Assembly (NCBI RefSeq): GCF_916618955.1 | Contig: NZ_OU745390.1 | Span: forward strand, 620,001 to 684,000 | Direction of reading: 5' to 3' | Length of the DNA: 64,000 nt | Source: Pseudomonas sp. Marseille-Q3773 | GTDB lineage: Bacteria; Pseudomonadota; Gammaproteobacteria; Pseudomonadales; Pseudomonadaceae | Shown: positions 1 to 10,893 of the stretch, one piece after another | How positions within the stretch are numbered: the stretch's first letter is position 1 | Layout: each line of letters begins with the position of its first letter | Notes under the pieces: model-generated | What the model was told of the DNA's origin: nothing | Database searches by the model: none | Seen by the model: the letters and a program-made list of their open reading frames with translations, nothing else | Made by a program: the position numbers and the translations under genes

Positions 1-155
1 AGGGCTTTGCCACGTTGCGGGGCGCTCCAGGCAGGTAATGCGCCGATTCAGGGCGTCAGCGCAGCGGCTACCGATAAACCTTAACCCAATCCACGACAAT
101 CCCAAGAAAAAACCGCGCAGGCTCCGCCAGGCTCACCGAAACAGGGCAAGGGGTT
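1..155. other. Window edge, upstream of amt
   Basis: No complete gene is visible here. On the + strand the frame starting at base 3 is open from the window edge to a TAA at 36-38, so it could be the last dozen codons (ending GAPGR) of an upstream gene. That stretch is too short to judge. The rest reads as the leader of the ammonium transporter gene. Confidence 0.25.
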
Positions 156-172
156 GGCACCGATCAGGTGCA
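156..172 (+). promoter_or_regulatory. NtrC-like dyad upstream of amt
   Basis: The 17-mer is GGCACC-GATCA-GGTGCA, a dyad with five perfectly paired positions per arm. It fits the enterobacterial NtrC site TGCACC-N5-GGTGCA except for the first base. It ends 54 bases before the chosen amt start codon. Nitrogen control of amt by NtrC is well established in proteobacteria, so the placement makes sense. However, no sigma-54 promoter with correct -24/-12 spacing is visible between the site and the gene. Confidence 0.4.
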
Positions 173-226
173 CGGATGCAGGTTCTTGAACTGTTCTGGT
201 GCCTTTTCAACAGGTCTGCCTACTTC

Positions 227-1435
227 ATGGAAAACATGCACAGCGCGATGGACACTCTGGTCCACGGTTCCAACACTCTGTTCATTCTCATGGGCGCCAT
301 TCTGGTGCTGGCCATGCATGCCGGCTTCGCGTTTCTCGAAGTGGGCACGGTGCGCCATAAGAACCAGGTCAATGCCTTGTCGAAGATTCTCAGCGATTTT
401 GCCATCTCGGCGCTGGTGTACTTCTTCGTCGGCTACTGGATCGCCTATGGGGTCAGTTTCCTGCAGCCGGCCGCCGCGCTGGCGGCCGACCAGGGGTATG
501 CGCTGGTCAAGTGCTTCTTTCTGCTGACCTTTGCCGCAGCGATCCCGGCGATCATCTCCGGGGGCATTGCCGAGCGGGCGCGCTTCGTGCCGCAGTTGTG
601 TGCCACGGCGCTGATCGTGGCGTTTGTCTACCCGTTCTTCGAAGGGCTGATGTGGAACGGCAACCTGGGCCTGCAGGCCTGGTTGCAGGCCCGCTTTGGT
701 GCGCCGTTCCATGATTTTGCCGGCTCGGTGGTGGTGCACGCCATGGGCGGCTGGCTGGCCTTGGCGGCGGTGCTGCTGCTGGGCGCGCGACGCGGGCGCT
801 ATCGCGATGGCCGGTTGGTGGCGTTTGCGCCGTCGAGCATTCCCTTCCTGGCGCTGGGGTCGTGGATTCTGATCATTGGCTGGTTCGGTTTCAACGTCAT
901 GAGTGCGCAGACCCTGCAGGGAATCAGTGGGCTGGTGGCGATCAACTCGCTGATGGCCATGGTCGGTGGCACCCTGTCGGCCTTGCTGGCCGGGCGTAAC
1001 GACCCGGGTTTCCTGCATAACGGGCCGCTGGCCGGGCTGGTGGCGGTGTGTGCAGGTTCCGACCTGATGCACCCGGTCGGCGCGCTGGTCACCGGGCTGG
1101 TCGCAGGCGGGCTGTTCGTCTGGACCTTCACCGCGGCACAGAACCGCTGGAAGATCGACGATGTCCTGGGCGTATGGCCGTTGCATGGCCTGTGTGGTGT
1201 GTGGGGCGGCATTGCCTGTGGTGTGTTCGGCCAGGCGGCCCTGGGCGGCATGGGCGGAGTCAGCCTGGCCAGCCAGTTGCTGGGCAGCCTCCTGGGCGTG
1301 CTGGTGGCGCTGGCCGGTGGCTTTGCCGTGTACGGTGCGATCCGCGCGCTGCATGGCCTGCGCTTGAGCCATGAGCAGGAGTTCCAGGGGGCCGATCTGT
1401 CGTTGCATCGTATCGGCGCGACCAGTCAGGATTGA
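227..1435 (+). CDS. amt: Ammonium transporter (Amt family)
   Basis: This inner-membrane channel takes up ammonium for assimilation. The 402-residue product is highly hydrophobic, with about eleven predicted helices. It carries the family signature near residues 35-60 (GFAFLEVGTVRHKNQ). The two pore histidines are visible: His171 in VVVHAMGG, preceded by the conserved Asp of HDFAG, and His320 in WPLHGLCG. The open frame reaches back to base 38, but the upstream residues are basic, low-complexity and unlike Amt N-termini, so ATG 227 (MENMHSAMD) is chosen; ATG 236 is also possible. No glnK lies beside it, although glnK-amt pairing is common. An NtrC-like dyad lies just upstream. Confidence 0.9.
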   Translation: MENMHSAMDTLVHGSNTLFILMGAILVLAMHAGFAFLEVGTVRHKNQVNALSKILSDFAISALVYFFVGYWIAYGVSFLQPAAALAADQGYALVKCFFLLTFAAAIPAIISGGIAERARFVPQLCATALIVAFVYPFFEGLMWNGNLGLQAWLQARFGAPFHDFAGSVVVHAMGGWLALAAVLLLGARRGRYRDGRLVAFAPSSIPFLALGSWILIIGWFGFNVMSAQTLQGISGLVAINSLMAMVGGTLSALLAGRNDPGFLHNGPLAGLVAVCAGSDLMHPVGALVTGLVAGGLFVWTFTAAQNRWKIDDVLGVWPLHGLCGVWGGIACGVFGQAALGGMGGVSLASQLLGSLLGVLVALAGGFAVYGAIRALHGLRLSHEQEFQGADLSLHRIGATSQD

Positions 1436-1509
1436 ACCTGGTCAGGTGCGCATGGGGCAGGAGCGGCCTAGAATAGGCTTCCCTCCATGCCAAAACCGGA
1501 AGCTGCCCC

Positions 1510-1749
1510 ATGCTGCCTGAATGCCAACTGTTCGGCACCCTCGGCTGCCACCTGTGCGAAGTGGCCGAGGCCGTGCTGATGCCCTTTGTCGATCACGGCC
1601 TGCTGGTGGAACTGGTCGACATTGCCGAAAGCGAGGCCATGTTCGAGCGTTACGGCCTGATCATTCCAGTGCTGCGGCGCTGCGACAACGGCGCCGAGCT
1701 GCATTGGCCGTTCGATGCGGAGCAGGTCGTGGCATTTCTCGCGCAATGA
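1510..1749 (+). CDS. Glutaredoxin-like small thiol protein
   Basis: This 79-residue protein looks like the short glutaredoxin/DUF836 family. It has a CxxC redox motif at residues 13-16 (CHLC) after a first beta strand (CQLFGTLG). A cis-proline-like segment (YGLIIPVL) and a C-terminal helix follow, as expected for a thioredoxin fold. It probably acts in the cytoplasm as a dithiol oxidoreductase, but its partner is unknown. The gene stands alone between amt and an M15 peptidase gene, with about 75 bases upstream and 108 downstream. The fold is convincing; the specific role is not. Confidence 0.75.
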   Translation: MLPECQLFGTLGCHLCEVAEAVLMPFVDHGLLVELVDIAESEAMFERYGLIIPVLRRCDNGAELHWPFDAEQVVAFLAQ

Positions 1750-1808
1750 CGGCACCAGGGGAGGCGCCTCCCTGCTCCATGTGGCGCGCTGCGTCGTGAT
1801 GATCTCCT

Positions 1809-1834
1809 GCCGGCACGCTGAGGCCGGCCTTTTC
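1809..1834 (+). terminator. Possible terminator after the glutaredoxin-like gene
   Basis: Two GCCGGC hexamers (1809-1814 and 1823-1828) can pair across an 8-base loop and are followed by a short T tract. The stem is short and the T run is only four bases, so termination is plausible rather than certain. Confidence 0.3.
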
Positions 1835-1857
1835 CACCGATCATCAGGATTTCAGCC

Positions 1858-2289
1858 ATGCTCATTTCTCCCCATTTCACCCTCGCTGAAATGACCGTTT
1901 CGCAGCTCGCCGCCAGGGAAGGGCTCGACAACGACCCGCCAGCCGAGGCGCGTGCAAACCTGCAATTGTTGTGCAATGTCCTGGAGCAGGTTCGCGCGCT
2001 GTTCGGCGCACCGGTCATCGTCAGCAGTGGCTATCGCAGCCCGGCAGTCAACAGCCGCATTGGCGGGGCGCCGTCAAGCCAACATCTGCAAGGGCTGGCC
2101 GCCGACTTTACGGTGGTCGAAGTAAGCCCGCGCGAAGTCGCGCGCCGGATCAGCGAAAGCGCCATTTCCTTCGACCAACTGATCCTCGAGTTCGACCAAT
2201 GGGTACATCTGTCGGTGACGCCGGGCACGCCACGACGACAGGTTCTGACGATTCGCAGAGGTAGCGGCTACGAGGAGGGGCTGCAATGA
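1858..2289 (+). CDS. M15-family peptidase (peptidoglycan D,D-peptidase-like)
   Basis: The 143-residue product matches the Peptidase_M15_3 type (zinc D-Ala-D-Ala carboxypeptidase-like). The zinc site can be read directly: SSQHLQGLAADF supplies His76 and Asp83, and WVHLS supplies His117. VSSGYRSP near residue 56 is the usual substrate-pocket strand. No signal peptide is visible. Family members cleave peptidoglycan stem peptides, and many belong to phage lysis or endolysin modules, but no phage gene lies nearby, so this is probably a domesticated or housekeeping copy. The stop at 2289 lies only a few bases before the -35 element of the next gene. Confidence 0.8.
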   Translation: MLISPHFTLAEMTVSQLAAREGLDNDPPAEARANLQLLCNVLEQVRALFGAPVIVSSGYRSPAVNSRIGGAPSSQHLQGLAADFTVVEVSPREVARRISESAISFDQLILEFDQWVHLSVTPGTPRRQVLTIRRGSGYEEGLQ

Positions 2290-2295
2290 AGCGCA

Positions 2296-2325
2296 TTGAC
2301 GAAGGCAAGGGGATGTTCGTATGCT
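2296..2325 (+). promoter_or_regulatory. Sigma-70-type promoter of the small SOS gene
   Basis: TTGACG at 2296-2301 and TATGCT at 2320-2325 are separated by 18 bases. Transcription would start near 2332, inside the LexA box. The -35 begins seven bases after the stop codon of the M15 peptidase gene. Confidence 0.55.
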
Positions 2326-2339
2326 GTATATGAATACAG
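2324..2339 (+). promoter_or_regulatory. LexA box (perfect CTGT-N8-ACAG)
   Basis: The 16-mer CTGTATATGAATACAG matches the gammaproteobacterial LexA consensus at all eight defined positions and has the usual AT-rich core. It overlaps the end of the -10 and the predicted start site, so bound LexA would block the promoter. The next start codon is 15 bases downstream. Confidence 0.85.
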
Positions 2340-2354
2340 TGTCGAGGTAAAGCC

Positions 2355-2663
2355 ATGCTCAATGTCGAGCAACTCAAGTACAGCGTCAACCGCATGCCCG
2401 TCGAACGGGTGGCGGACGCCGTTCTGGAACTGCGCCTCGAGGGCCTGGTCACCGACGACCGTACACCATTTGGCAAGGTACACTTCAATACCTGCTTTGC
2501 AGAAATTGAAGCCTTGTTTCAGCGTGCCGGCTATCACCGCGGGCTGGATGTGGTGGGTTACCAGGGGTTGCTGTATGCCCTGTACGACCCCGGCCGCTGG
2601 GAGCCGGTGCAGGTACTGCGTTGGCTGAAGGACCGTAGCGAGGCGATGGCCAAGGCTGGTTGA
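2355..2663 (+). CDS. Hypothetical protein, predicted LexA-regulated
   Basis: I do not recognise a domain in this 102-residue protein. It is soluble and mixed alpha/beta, with no signal peptide or membrane segment. It begins MLNVEQLKYSVNRMP and has a hydrophobic, aromatic C-terminal half (VVGYQGLLYALYDPGRW). ATG 2355 is preceded by GAGGT at good spacing. The promoter is covered by a perfect LexA box, so the gene should be induced by DNA damage. It does not resemble YebG, DinI, SulA or RecX as I know them. A role in the SOS response is inferred from the operator alone. Confidence 0.8.
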   Translation: MLNVEQLKYSVNRMPVERVADAVLELRLEGLVTDDRTPFGKVHFNTCFAEIEALFQRAGYHRGLDVVGYQGLLYALYDPGRWEPVQVLRWLKDRSEAMAKAG

Positions 2664-2714
2664 GGGCGCGGGCTTGGGCGATAATGCGCGACCGTGAATG
2701 TTCCGAGCTCCGCC

Positions 2715-3599
2715 ATGACCACGCCTTTCGACCCCGCCCGCCAGCAAGCCAGCACGGTGTGCCTGCCACCCGGAAACTGGGCGACGGTACTCGACTGCCT
2801 GTGTGACCATTTCAAGGCCATCGACCGGGCTCAATGGCTCGATCGCTTTGCCCGCGGGCGGGTGCTGGATGCCGAGGGGCGAGTTGTTGCGGCCGAGCTG
2901 CCGTACAAACGGGGCATGCGTTTGCACTACTTTCGAGAAGTGCCGAACGAGCGGCCGATTCCGGTGCAGGAGGCGGTGTTGCACGTGGATGAGCACCTGG
3001 TGGTGGCGGACAAGCCGCATTTCCTGCCGGTGACGCCGACCGGAGAATACGTCGAGCAGACCTTGCTGCGCCGCCTGATCCACCGCCTCGACAACCCGCA
3101 CCTGGTGCCGTTGCACCGTATCGACCGGCATACGGCCGGGCTGGTGCTGTTTTCTGCCAATCCGCAGAGTCGCAGTGCCTATCAGCGGCTATTCCCCGAG
3201 CGGCGCATCGAAAAGCGCTACCAGGCGATTGCCGCAGCCATGCCGCAACACGATTTTCCGCTGGTGCATAAAAGCCGCCTGGTGCATGGCGAGCCGTTTT
3301 TCCGCATGCATGAAGTGGAAGGGGAGGCCAACAGCGAAACCTGGGCCGAAGTGCTGGAGAAGCATGGCGACCTGTGGCGCTATGGGTTGTCACCGGTCAC
3401 CGGCAAGACCCACCAGTTGCGTGTGCACATGGCGGCATTGGGTGCGGGGATCAGCAATGATCCGTTCTATCCGCAGTTGCTCAAGGAGGAGGATGACTAC
3501 CAGCGGCCGTTGAAACTGCTGGCGCAGAGCTTGCGTTTCGAGGACCCACTGAGTGGCGAAGAGCGCTATTTCGAGAGCCGCTTGCGCCTGGATTGGTAA
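2715..3599 (+). CDS. RluA-family RNA pseudouridine synthase
   Basis: This cytoplasmic enzyme isomerises uridine to pseudouridine in rRNA or tRNA. The catalytic motif HRIDRHTAGL lies at about residues 134-143, with the active-site Asp at 137. It is followed by the family's RRIEKRYQA and GKTHQLRVHM blocks. The N-terminal region before VVADKPHFLPV (about residue 95) is short and not a clear S4 domain. The target site cannot be read from the sequence. The frame is also open from 2694, but ATG 2715 (MTTPFD) fits the family N-terminus better. The product is then 294 residues. The gene is followed by a cluster of REP elements. Confidence 0.85.
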   Translation: MTTPFDPARQQASTVCLPPGNWATVLDCLCDHFKAIDRAQWLDRFARGRVLDAEGRVVAAELPYKRGMRLHYFREVPNERPIPVQEAVLHVDEHLVVADKPHFLPVTPTGEYVEQTLLRRLIHRLDNPHLVPLHRIDRHTAGLVLFSANPQSRSAYQRLFPERRIEKRYQAIAAAMPQHDFPLVHKSRLVHGEPFFRMHEVEGEANSETWAEVLEKHGDLWRYGLSPVTGKTHQLRVHMAALGAGISNDPFYPQLLKEEDDYQRPLKLLAQSLRFEDPLSGEERYFESRLRLDW

Positions 3600-3621
3600 T
3601 CTGGTGGCTGCACCGGTTGTA

Positions 3622-3750
3622 CCAGTGATCGCGGCTGAAGCCGCTCCTACCCGTACGGCGTCAATTGTAGGAGCGGATTTATCCGCGATGCAGGCGACGC
3701 GGTAGCTGGCACCGGCTGTGCCGGTGATCGCAGCTGAAGCCGTTCCTGCA
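3622..3750. repeat. Cluster of three REP elements
   Basis: Three copies of the pseudomonad REP motif lie between two convergent genes. Two have the form GATCGC(G/A)GCTGAAGCCG (about 3627-3651 and 3726-3749). One is in the opposite orientation (TAGGAGCGGATTTATCCGCG, about 3668-3687). Such elements often sit between convergent genes and can stabilise mRNA 3' ends. Confidence 0.75.
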
Positions 3751-3778
3751 AGCCGACGCAGTACCAGTGGAAACCGCC

Positions 3779-5344
3779 TTAACGGTTGAAACGCTCCACC
3801 AGTGAGTACTGGGTACCCGCTGTGCTGGTCAGCTCTTCGCTGAGCAGCGCCGAATGCTGAGCCTGTTCGGCAGTCTGGTCGGCCAGCTCGGCAATGGTGC
3901 TGATGTTGCGGCTGATCTCGTCGGCTACCGCCGTCTGCTCTTCTGTCGCGGCGGCGATCTGGGTCGCCATGTCGGTGATATTGGCCACCGCTTCGCTGAT
4001 TCCGACCAGTGCCTCGTCGGCCTGCATCACGCGGTCGACGCCTTCCTGCGCCTGGCGGTGGCCGGTTTCCATGGTCAGTACGGCATTGCTGGCAGTCTGT
4101 TGCAGCTTGGCGATAAGCCCGTGAATCTGCCCGGTGGACTCGGCGGTGCGCTGTGCCAGCTGGCGCACTTCGTCGGCCACCACGGCAAAGCCACGGCCCA
4201 TTTCACCTGCACGCGCCGCTTCGATGGCTGCGTTCAATGCCAACAGGTTGGTCTGGTCGGCGATGCCCTTGATCACATCGACCACGCCACCAATCTCGTC
4301 ACTGTCCTTGGCCAGCTGGGTGACCGTCTGGCCAGTTTCACCGACCGCAGCCGACAGGCGCTCGATGGCTTCGCGAGTTTCCCCGGCGATCTGCCGGCCC
4401 TGGCTGGTCAGGCGGTTGGCTTCCTGGGTGGCATCGGCGGTGCGCTGCACGTGGTTGGCCACTTCCTGGGTGGTGGCGGCCATCTGGTTGACTGCGGCGG
4501 CGACTTGCTCGGTTTCCACGCGCTGGCGTTCCAGCCCCGAAGAGCTCTTGTGCGCCAGGGCGTCGGACTGGCGCGCCTGTTCGCTGAGGTGTTCGGCGCT
4601 GTCCTGCAAGCGGGTCAGGCAGGTTTTCATGCGTGCGTCCTGGCTCAGCATGGCCATTTCCAGGCGTGCCTGTACCCCGCGGCTGTCGGTGTACATTTGT
4701 GCGATCAGCGGGTCGGAGGTGGTCTGCTCGGCCAGGCGCAGCAGGCGCTTGAGGCCGCGCTGCTGCCAGCCCAGGCCGAGCAGGCCCAGAGGTACGGAAA
4801 GCCCGGCAGCCAGGGCGAAGCCCCAGGAATGGCCGAGCCAGTTGCCGATCAGGAAACCCACCTGGCTGATGAGGATGAACGGCAGCCAGTCCTGCAGCAC
4901 CGGTAGCCACTTGTCGCGGCGTGGTACGGGCGGCTTGCCCTGGTTGATGCGCTGGTAGAGCGCCTCGGCGCGACGAATCTGTTCGGCAGTAGGCTTGACC
5001 CGCACCGATTCGAAGCCAACCACCTGGTTATTGTCGAAGATCGGCGTGACGTAGGCGTTGACCCAGTAGTGGTCGCCGGATTTGCAACGGTTCTTGACGA
5101 TACCCATCCACGGCTGGCCCTGCTTGAGGGTCTGCCACATGTGCGCGAACACGGCTGGCGGCACGTCCGGGTGGCGCACCAGGTTATGCGGCGCACCGGT
5201 CAGTTCTTCGCGGGTGAAACCACTTATCTCGGTGAAAGCATCGTTGCAGTAAGTGATCACCCCTTTGGCATTGGTGGTGGAGATCAACCGCTGCTGGGCA
5301 GGGAAAGTCCTTTCTCTCTGGGTAATCGGCTGGTTGTTACGCAT
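3779..5344 (-). CDS. aer: Aer-type PAS chemoreceptor (energy taxis)
   Basis: The 521-residue receptor has an N-terminal PAS domain (about residues 10-115) of the Aer redox-sensing type. A hydrophobic segment at about 155-200 would place it in the inner membrane. A long coiled signalling domain follows, with the hairpin tip [20 protein letters not shown] near residue 375. It lacks a large periplasmic ligand domain, as expected for Aer. In P. putida the Aer2 receptor is encoded beside acnA, matching this context, but the paralogue number is inferred. ATG 5344 is chosen because the FliA promoter lies between it and the more upstream in-frame codon at 5431. Confidence 0.9.
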   Translation of the reverse strand: MRNNQPITQRERTFPAQQRLISTTNAKGVITYCNDAFTEISGFTREELTGAPHNLVRHPDVPPAVFAHMWQTLKQGQPWMGIVKNRCKSGDHYWVNAYVTPIFDNNQVVGFESVRVKPTAEQIRRAEALYQRINQGKPPVPRRDKWLPVLQDWLPFILISQVGFLIGNWLGHSWGFALAAGLSVPLGLLGLGWQQRGLKRLLRLAEQTTSDPLIAQMYTDSRGVQARLEMAMLSQDARMKTCLTRLQDSAEHLSEQARQSDALAHKSSSGLERQRVETEQVAAAVNQMAATTQEVANHVQRTADATQEANRLTSQGRQIAGETREAIERLSAAVGETGQTVTQLAKDSDEIGGVVDVIKGIADQTNLLALNAAIEAARAGEMGRGFAVVADEVRQLAQRTAESTGQIHGLIAKLQQTASNAVLTMETGHRQAQEGVDRVMQADEALVGISEAVANITDMATQIAAATEEQTAVADEISRNISTIAELADQTAEQAQHSALLSEELTSTAGTQYSLVERFNR

Positions 5345-5373
5345 GGGTTGATAGTCCGCAGGGCTTTCCAAAG

Positions 5374-5400
5374 CTATCGGCAAGGCCCTGGTTTTATTGA
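5374..5400 (-). promoter_or_regulatory. FliA (sigma-28) promoter of the aer-type gene
   Basis: Read on the minus strand it is TCAATAAA-N11-GCCGATAG, close to the sigma-28 consensus (TCAAG/TAAAG box, 11-base spacer, GCCGATAA). The spacer equals that of the cheV promoter at 24326. Transcription would start about 20 bases before the start codon at 5344. The receptor is thus predicted to be co-regulated with flagellar genes. Confidence 0.75.
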
Positions 5401-5480
5401 GTGAATATTTGCAAGGCTTGATCTGTGGCAATAGGCCATTATGCAGTCTGAGTTAGCTGCCCGGCACGTTCAAGCTTGTT

Positions 5481-5519
5481 TGCGTCATTATTGCGTTTTT
5501 ATTGCGGATTAATGACGCA
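5481..5519. repeat. 10-bp perfect inverted repeat upstream of aer
   Basis: TGCGTCATTA at 5481-5490 pairs with TAATGACGCA at 5510-5519 across a 19-base AT-rich spacer. It lies between the end of the CPBP gene and the aer promoter. It has no T tract, so it looks more like an operator or structured leader than a terminator. Its function is unknown. Confidence 0.45.
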
Positions 5520-5542
5520 GAAGTCAGATGATGACCGATTAG

Positions 5543-6319
5543 CTAGCCAAGGGCCAGCATCGGGTAGCTGAACAGCGAGAAATGCACCAGGTTCAGGCCG
5601 AAATGGCAGAGCACGGCAGCCCCCACGCCGCCCCAGCGGTACGCCAGGCCGTAGCCCACGCCAGCGAGGGTGGCCAGGTATACCCACTGCCAGCCAGCCC
5701 CCAGGTGGGCCAGGCCGAACAGCATGGCGGCGGCGAACAACGCCAGCCCCTGATGGCGCAGCAGGCGCTGCAGGCTGCCTTGCAGATAACCGCGAAACAG
5801 CAGTTCTTCGGTCAGGCTGACCAACAACAGGTTGTTCAGCACCCACAGCCAGGCCTGTTCGGGCCATTTCGGCGCCCATGCGATCATGCCCAGGGACCAG
5901 GCGCCCCCCAGGCAGGCGAGCAAGGTCAGGGGCAGCGCGTACAGCAGACTGGCCGGCAGGCCCTGGCTGCGCCACAGGACCAGCCAAGGGCAGGCCAGCA
6001 GCAGCCAGGCGCCGATCAGCGGCTTGTCCAGGTTCAGGTACATCGTGAAGGACTGGGCGCCGGGGCTGAGGGTAGCGCTGTCTATGACCTTGGCTGCGTT
6101 GAAACCGGGCAGCCAGTGCAGCGCAAGGGCGATCGCCAGCAGGATGAACACCATATGGCCCAGGGCTTGTAGCCAGCGCTGCGGGCGACCTGCAAGCAGG
6201 GCGCTGGTAAGCAGGGCGAGGAAGCTGGGCAGGGTGGCGATGCCAAGGTTGCCAAGGCTCAGGGCCAGCGTATAACCGAGGGCCAGAAACAGGAGCGCGA
6301 TCAGGTGGAGGCGAGGCAC
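5543..6319 (-). CDS. CPBP-family intramembrane metalloprotease
   Basis: The 258-residue product is almost entirely membrane helices. It carries the three CPBP (ABI, Rce1-like) motifs: EELLFRG near residue 170, FGLAHLG near 200 and HFGLN near the C-terminus. These supply the glutamate and histidine ligands of the active site. Bacterial members are poorly characterised proteases; some mature or protect against peptides. GTG 6319 is chosen because AAGGA lies eight bases upstream; the frame is open to 6385 but those residues do not look like part of the protein. The gene ends about 200 bases before aer and follows acnA on the same strand by 73 bases. Confidence 0.8.
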   Translation of the reverse strand: MPRLHLIALLFLALGYTLALSLGNLGIATLPSFLALLTSALLAGRPQRWLQALGHMVFILLAIALALHWLPGFNAAKVIDSATLSPGAQSFTMYLNLDKPLIGAWLLLACPWLVLWRSQGLPASLLYALPLTLLACLGGAWSLGMIAWAPKWPEQAWLWVLNNLLLVSLTEELLFRGYLQGSLQRLLRHQGLALFAAAMLFGLAHLGAGWQWVYLATLAGVGYGLAYRWGGVGAAVLCHFGLNLVHFSLFSYPMLALG

Positions 6320-6392
6320 GAGTGGTCCTTCTCGGGTCAATGGAAACGGGCCGCTACCCGTCGCCTGTCGGAGCGGCCCAAGCATACCCGGT

Positions 6393-9134
<2,742 letters not shown>

Positions 9135-9356
9135 TGCCAACTCCTTCTGCGCCGGTGGCCGGCAATGGCTCAGGCCTGCCGGGGCACCGCTCTGTATCGG
9201 CCCGCACGCTGCGGACCTGGCTGAAAGGTCAGGTTAGACCGCTTTAGGCCACCTGACCCTTTTCTGGACCGGCGGGGCGTGTCGCGGGTTCCAATCTTCA
9301 TTTATCATCGCCGCCCTGCCGGCGCCTGTGGCGCGCCCGCTGTAGTGGAGTGAGAG

Positions 9357-10421
9357 ATGAATACCCTGTTCATGCATTGCCGGCCCGGTTTCGAGGGCGA
9401 GGTCTGCGCCGAAATCAGCGAACATGCCGCCCGCCTGGGCATCGCCGGTTATGCCAAAGGCAAGCCGCACAGTGCCAGTGCCGAGTTTGTCTGCAGCGAG
9501 GAGGGCGGTGCCGAGCGCCTGATGGGGGAACTGCGCTTCAACCAGCTGATTTTCCCTCGGCAATGGGCCCGTGGCGGTTATGTCGAGCTGCCGGAAAGCG
9601 ACCGTATCAGTGTGCTGCAGGCGCACCTGGCCGGTTTTCCGGTGTTCGGCAGCCTGTGGCTGGAAGTGCTGGACAGCAACGAAGGCAAGGAATTGTCCAC
9701 CTTCTGCCGCAAATTCGAGGTGCCGCTGCGCAAGGCTCTGGAAAAGGCTGGTCGCCTGGTAGACGACGCCAGTCGTCCACGCCTGCTGCTCACCTTCCTC
9801 AGCGGCCGCCGCGTGTTCGCCGGCGTCGCCCCGGCCAACAACAGCGCGCTGTGGCCGATGGGTATCCCGCGCCTGAAATTTCCCCGCGAGGCGCCCAGCC
9901 GCTCGACCCTCAAGCTGGAAGAGGCCTGGCACCAGTTCATTCCCCGTGAACAATGGGCGCAGCGCCTGGGCGATGACATGACCGGTGTCGACCTGGGGGC
10001 CTCGCCGGGCGGCTGGACCTACCAACTGGTGCGCCGGGGCATGCTGGTGACGGCCATCGACAACGGTCCGATGGCGGAAAGCCTGATGGATACCGGGCTG
10101 GTCCAGCACCTGATGGCCGATGGTTTCACCTGGCAGCCGAAGCAGCCGGTGGACTGGATGGTGTGTGACATTGTCGAGAAGCCGGCGCGCACCACCTCGC
10201 TGATCGAAACCTGGCTGGGCGAGGGGCTGTGCCGCGAAGCGGTGGTCAACCTGAAATTGCCGATGAAACAGCGCTACGCCGAGGTACGGCGGTTGCTCGA
10301 GCGCATGGAGGCGACATTCAAGGCGCGCAAGGTCAAGGTGTCGATCGCCTGCAAGCAGCTGTACCACGACCGTGAGGAAGTGACCTGCCACCTGCGTCGA
10401 ATGGACTTGAAACCGCGTTGA
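9357..10421 (+). CDS. rlmM: 23S rRNA 2'-O-ribose methyltransferase RlmM
   Basis: RlmM methylates the ribose of C2498 in 23S rRNA using S-adenosylmethionine. The 354-residue product has the typical length. An N-terminal THUMP-like RNA-binding region begins MNTLFMHCRPGFEGEV. The SAM-binding loop is at about residues 208-220 (GVDLGASPGGWTYQL), followed by the catalytic-site block VNLKLPMKQR. The start is supported by a GGAGTGAG stretch just upstream. Sixteen bases after the stop codon a hexanucleotide tandem array begins, so the 3' end adjoins the composite repeat. Confidence 0.95.
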   Translation: MNTLFMHCRPGFEGEVCAEISEHAARLGIAGYAKGKPHSASAEFVCSEEGGAERLMGELRFNQLIFPRQWARGGYVELPESDRISVLQAHLAGFPVFGSLWLEVLDSNEGKELSTFCRKFEVPLRKALEKAGRLVDDASRPRLLLTFLSGRRVFAGVAPANNSALWPMGIPRLKFPREAPSRSTLKLEEAWHQFIPREQWAQRLGDDMTGVDLGASPGGWTYQLVRRGMLVTAIDNGPMAESLMDTGLVQHLMADGFTWQPKQPVDWMVCDIVEKPARTTSLIETWLGEGLCREAVVNLKLPMKQRYAEVRRLLERMEATFKARKVKVSIACKQLYHDREEVTCHLRRMDLKPR

Positions 10422-10437
10422 GCAGGGCCCGGAAATC

Positions 10438-10497
<60 letters not shown>

Positions 10498-10528
10498 AAG
10501 CGCGCGATAGTTCAGGCGCTGCCGAATG

Positions 10529-10769
10529 CGACTTCAGGAGGCCGAGCGAAGGGCTTGCGGAGGGAGGTGACGGGCATGGATGCCCGTCAAGCGCTGAGGC
10601 CCCATGGATGGGGCCTGCAGCGCGTCCTCCCGGGAGCAAGCCCGTAGCGAGGGGACCCCGGAGCGCAGCGCAGGGGCCGGATGATGGGAGCCAGCGTTTT
10701 TTGGTTACTTTTTGTCGCGTTTGACAAAAAGTGACCCGCCGTAAGGGCGGAAAGGTGACTAAGCGCCAC
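10529..10769. repeat. Left arm of a ~240-bp inverted repeat
   Basis: This arm is roughly 90% identical by eye to the reverse complement of 10894-11132. It contains its own perfect palindromes: a 20-mer at 10569-10588 (GACGGGCAT-GG-ATGCCCGTC) and another at 10597-10616 (AGGCCCCAT-GG-ATGGGGCCT). There is also a TTTTTGTC/GACAAAAA stem near 10708-10729. No plausible reading frame spans it. Confidence 0.9.
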
Positions 10770-10893
10770 CTTCGAAAATGAATGTTGACGTCGTTGTTGA
10801 AGCCTATGCCTGAAAGCGAAAAGCGAAAAGCGAAAAGATTAAAGCGGGATAGCGCCGGTTTTCATCGCGCGCAAAGTCCATTGGCGATGGCGA
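10770..10893. other. Spacer of the inverted repeat with a 7-bp mini-array
   Basis: The 124-base spacer separates the two arms. It contains a short array of GAAAAGC-type heptamers at about 10812-10837 and no convincing gene. The heptamers echo the GCTTTT hexamers outside the arms. Confidence 0.6.

Noticed and set aside
155..171. A sigma-54 promoter at TGGCAC upstream of amt
   Set aside because: The -24 box is perfect, but the next GC doublet is two bases too far for a -12 element. The palindromic NtrC-like reading explains the same bases better.
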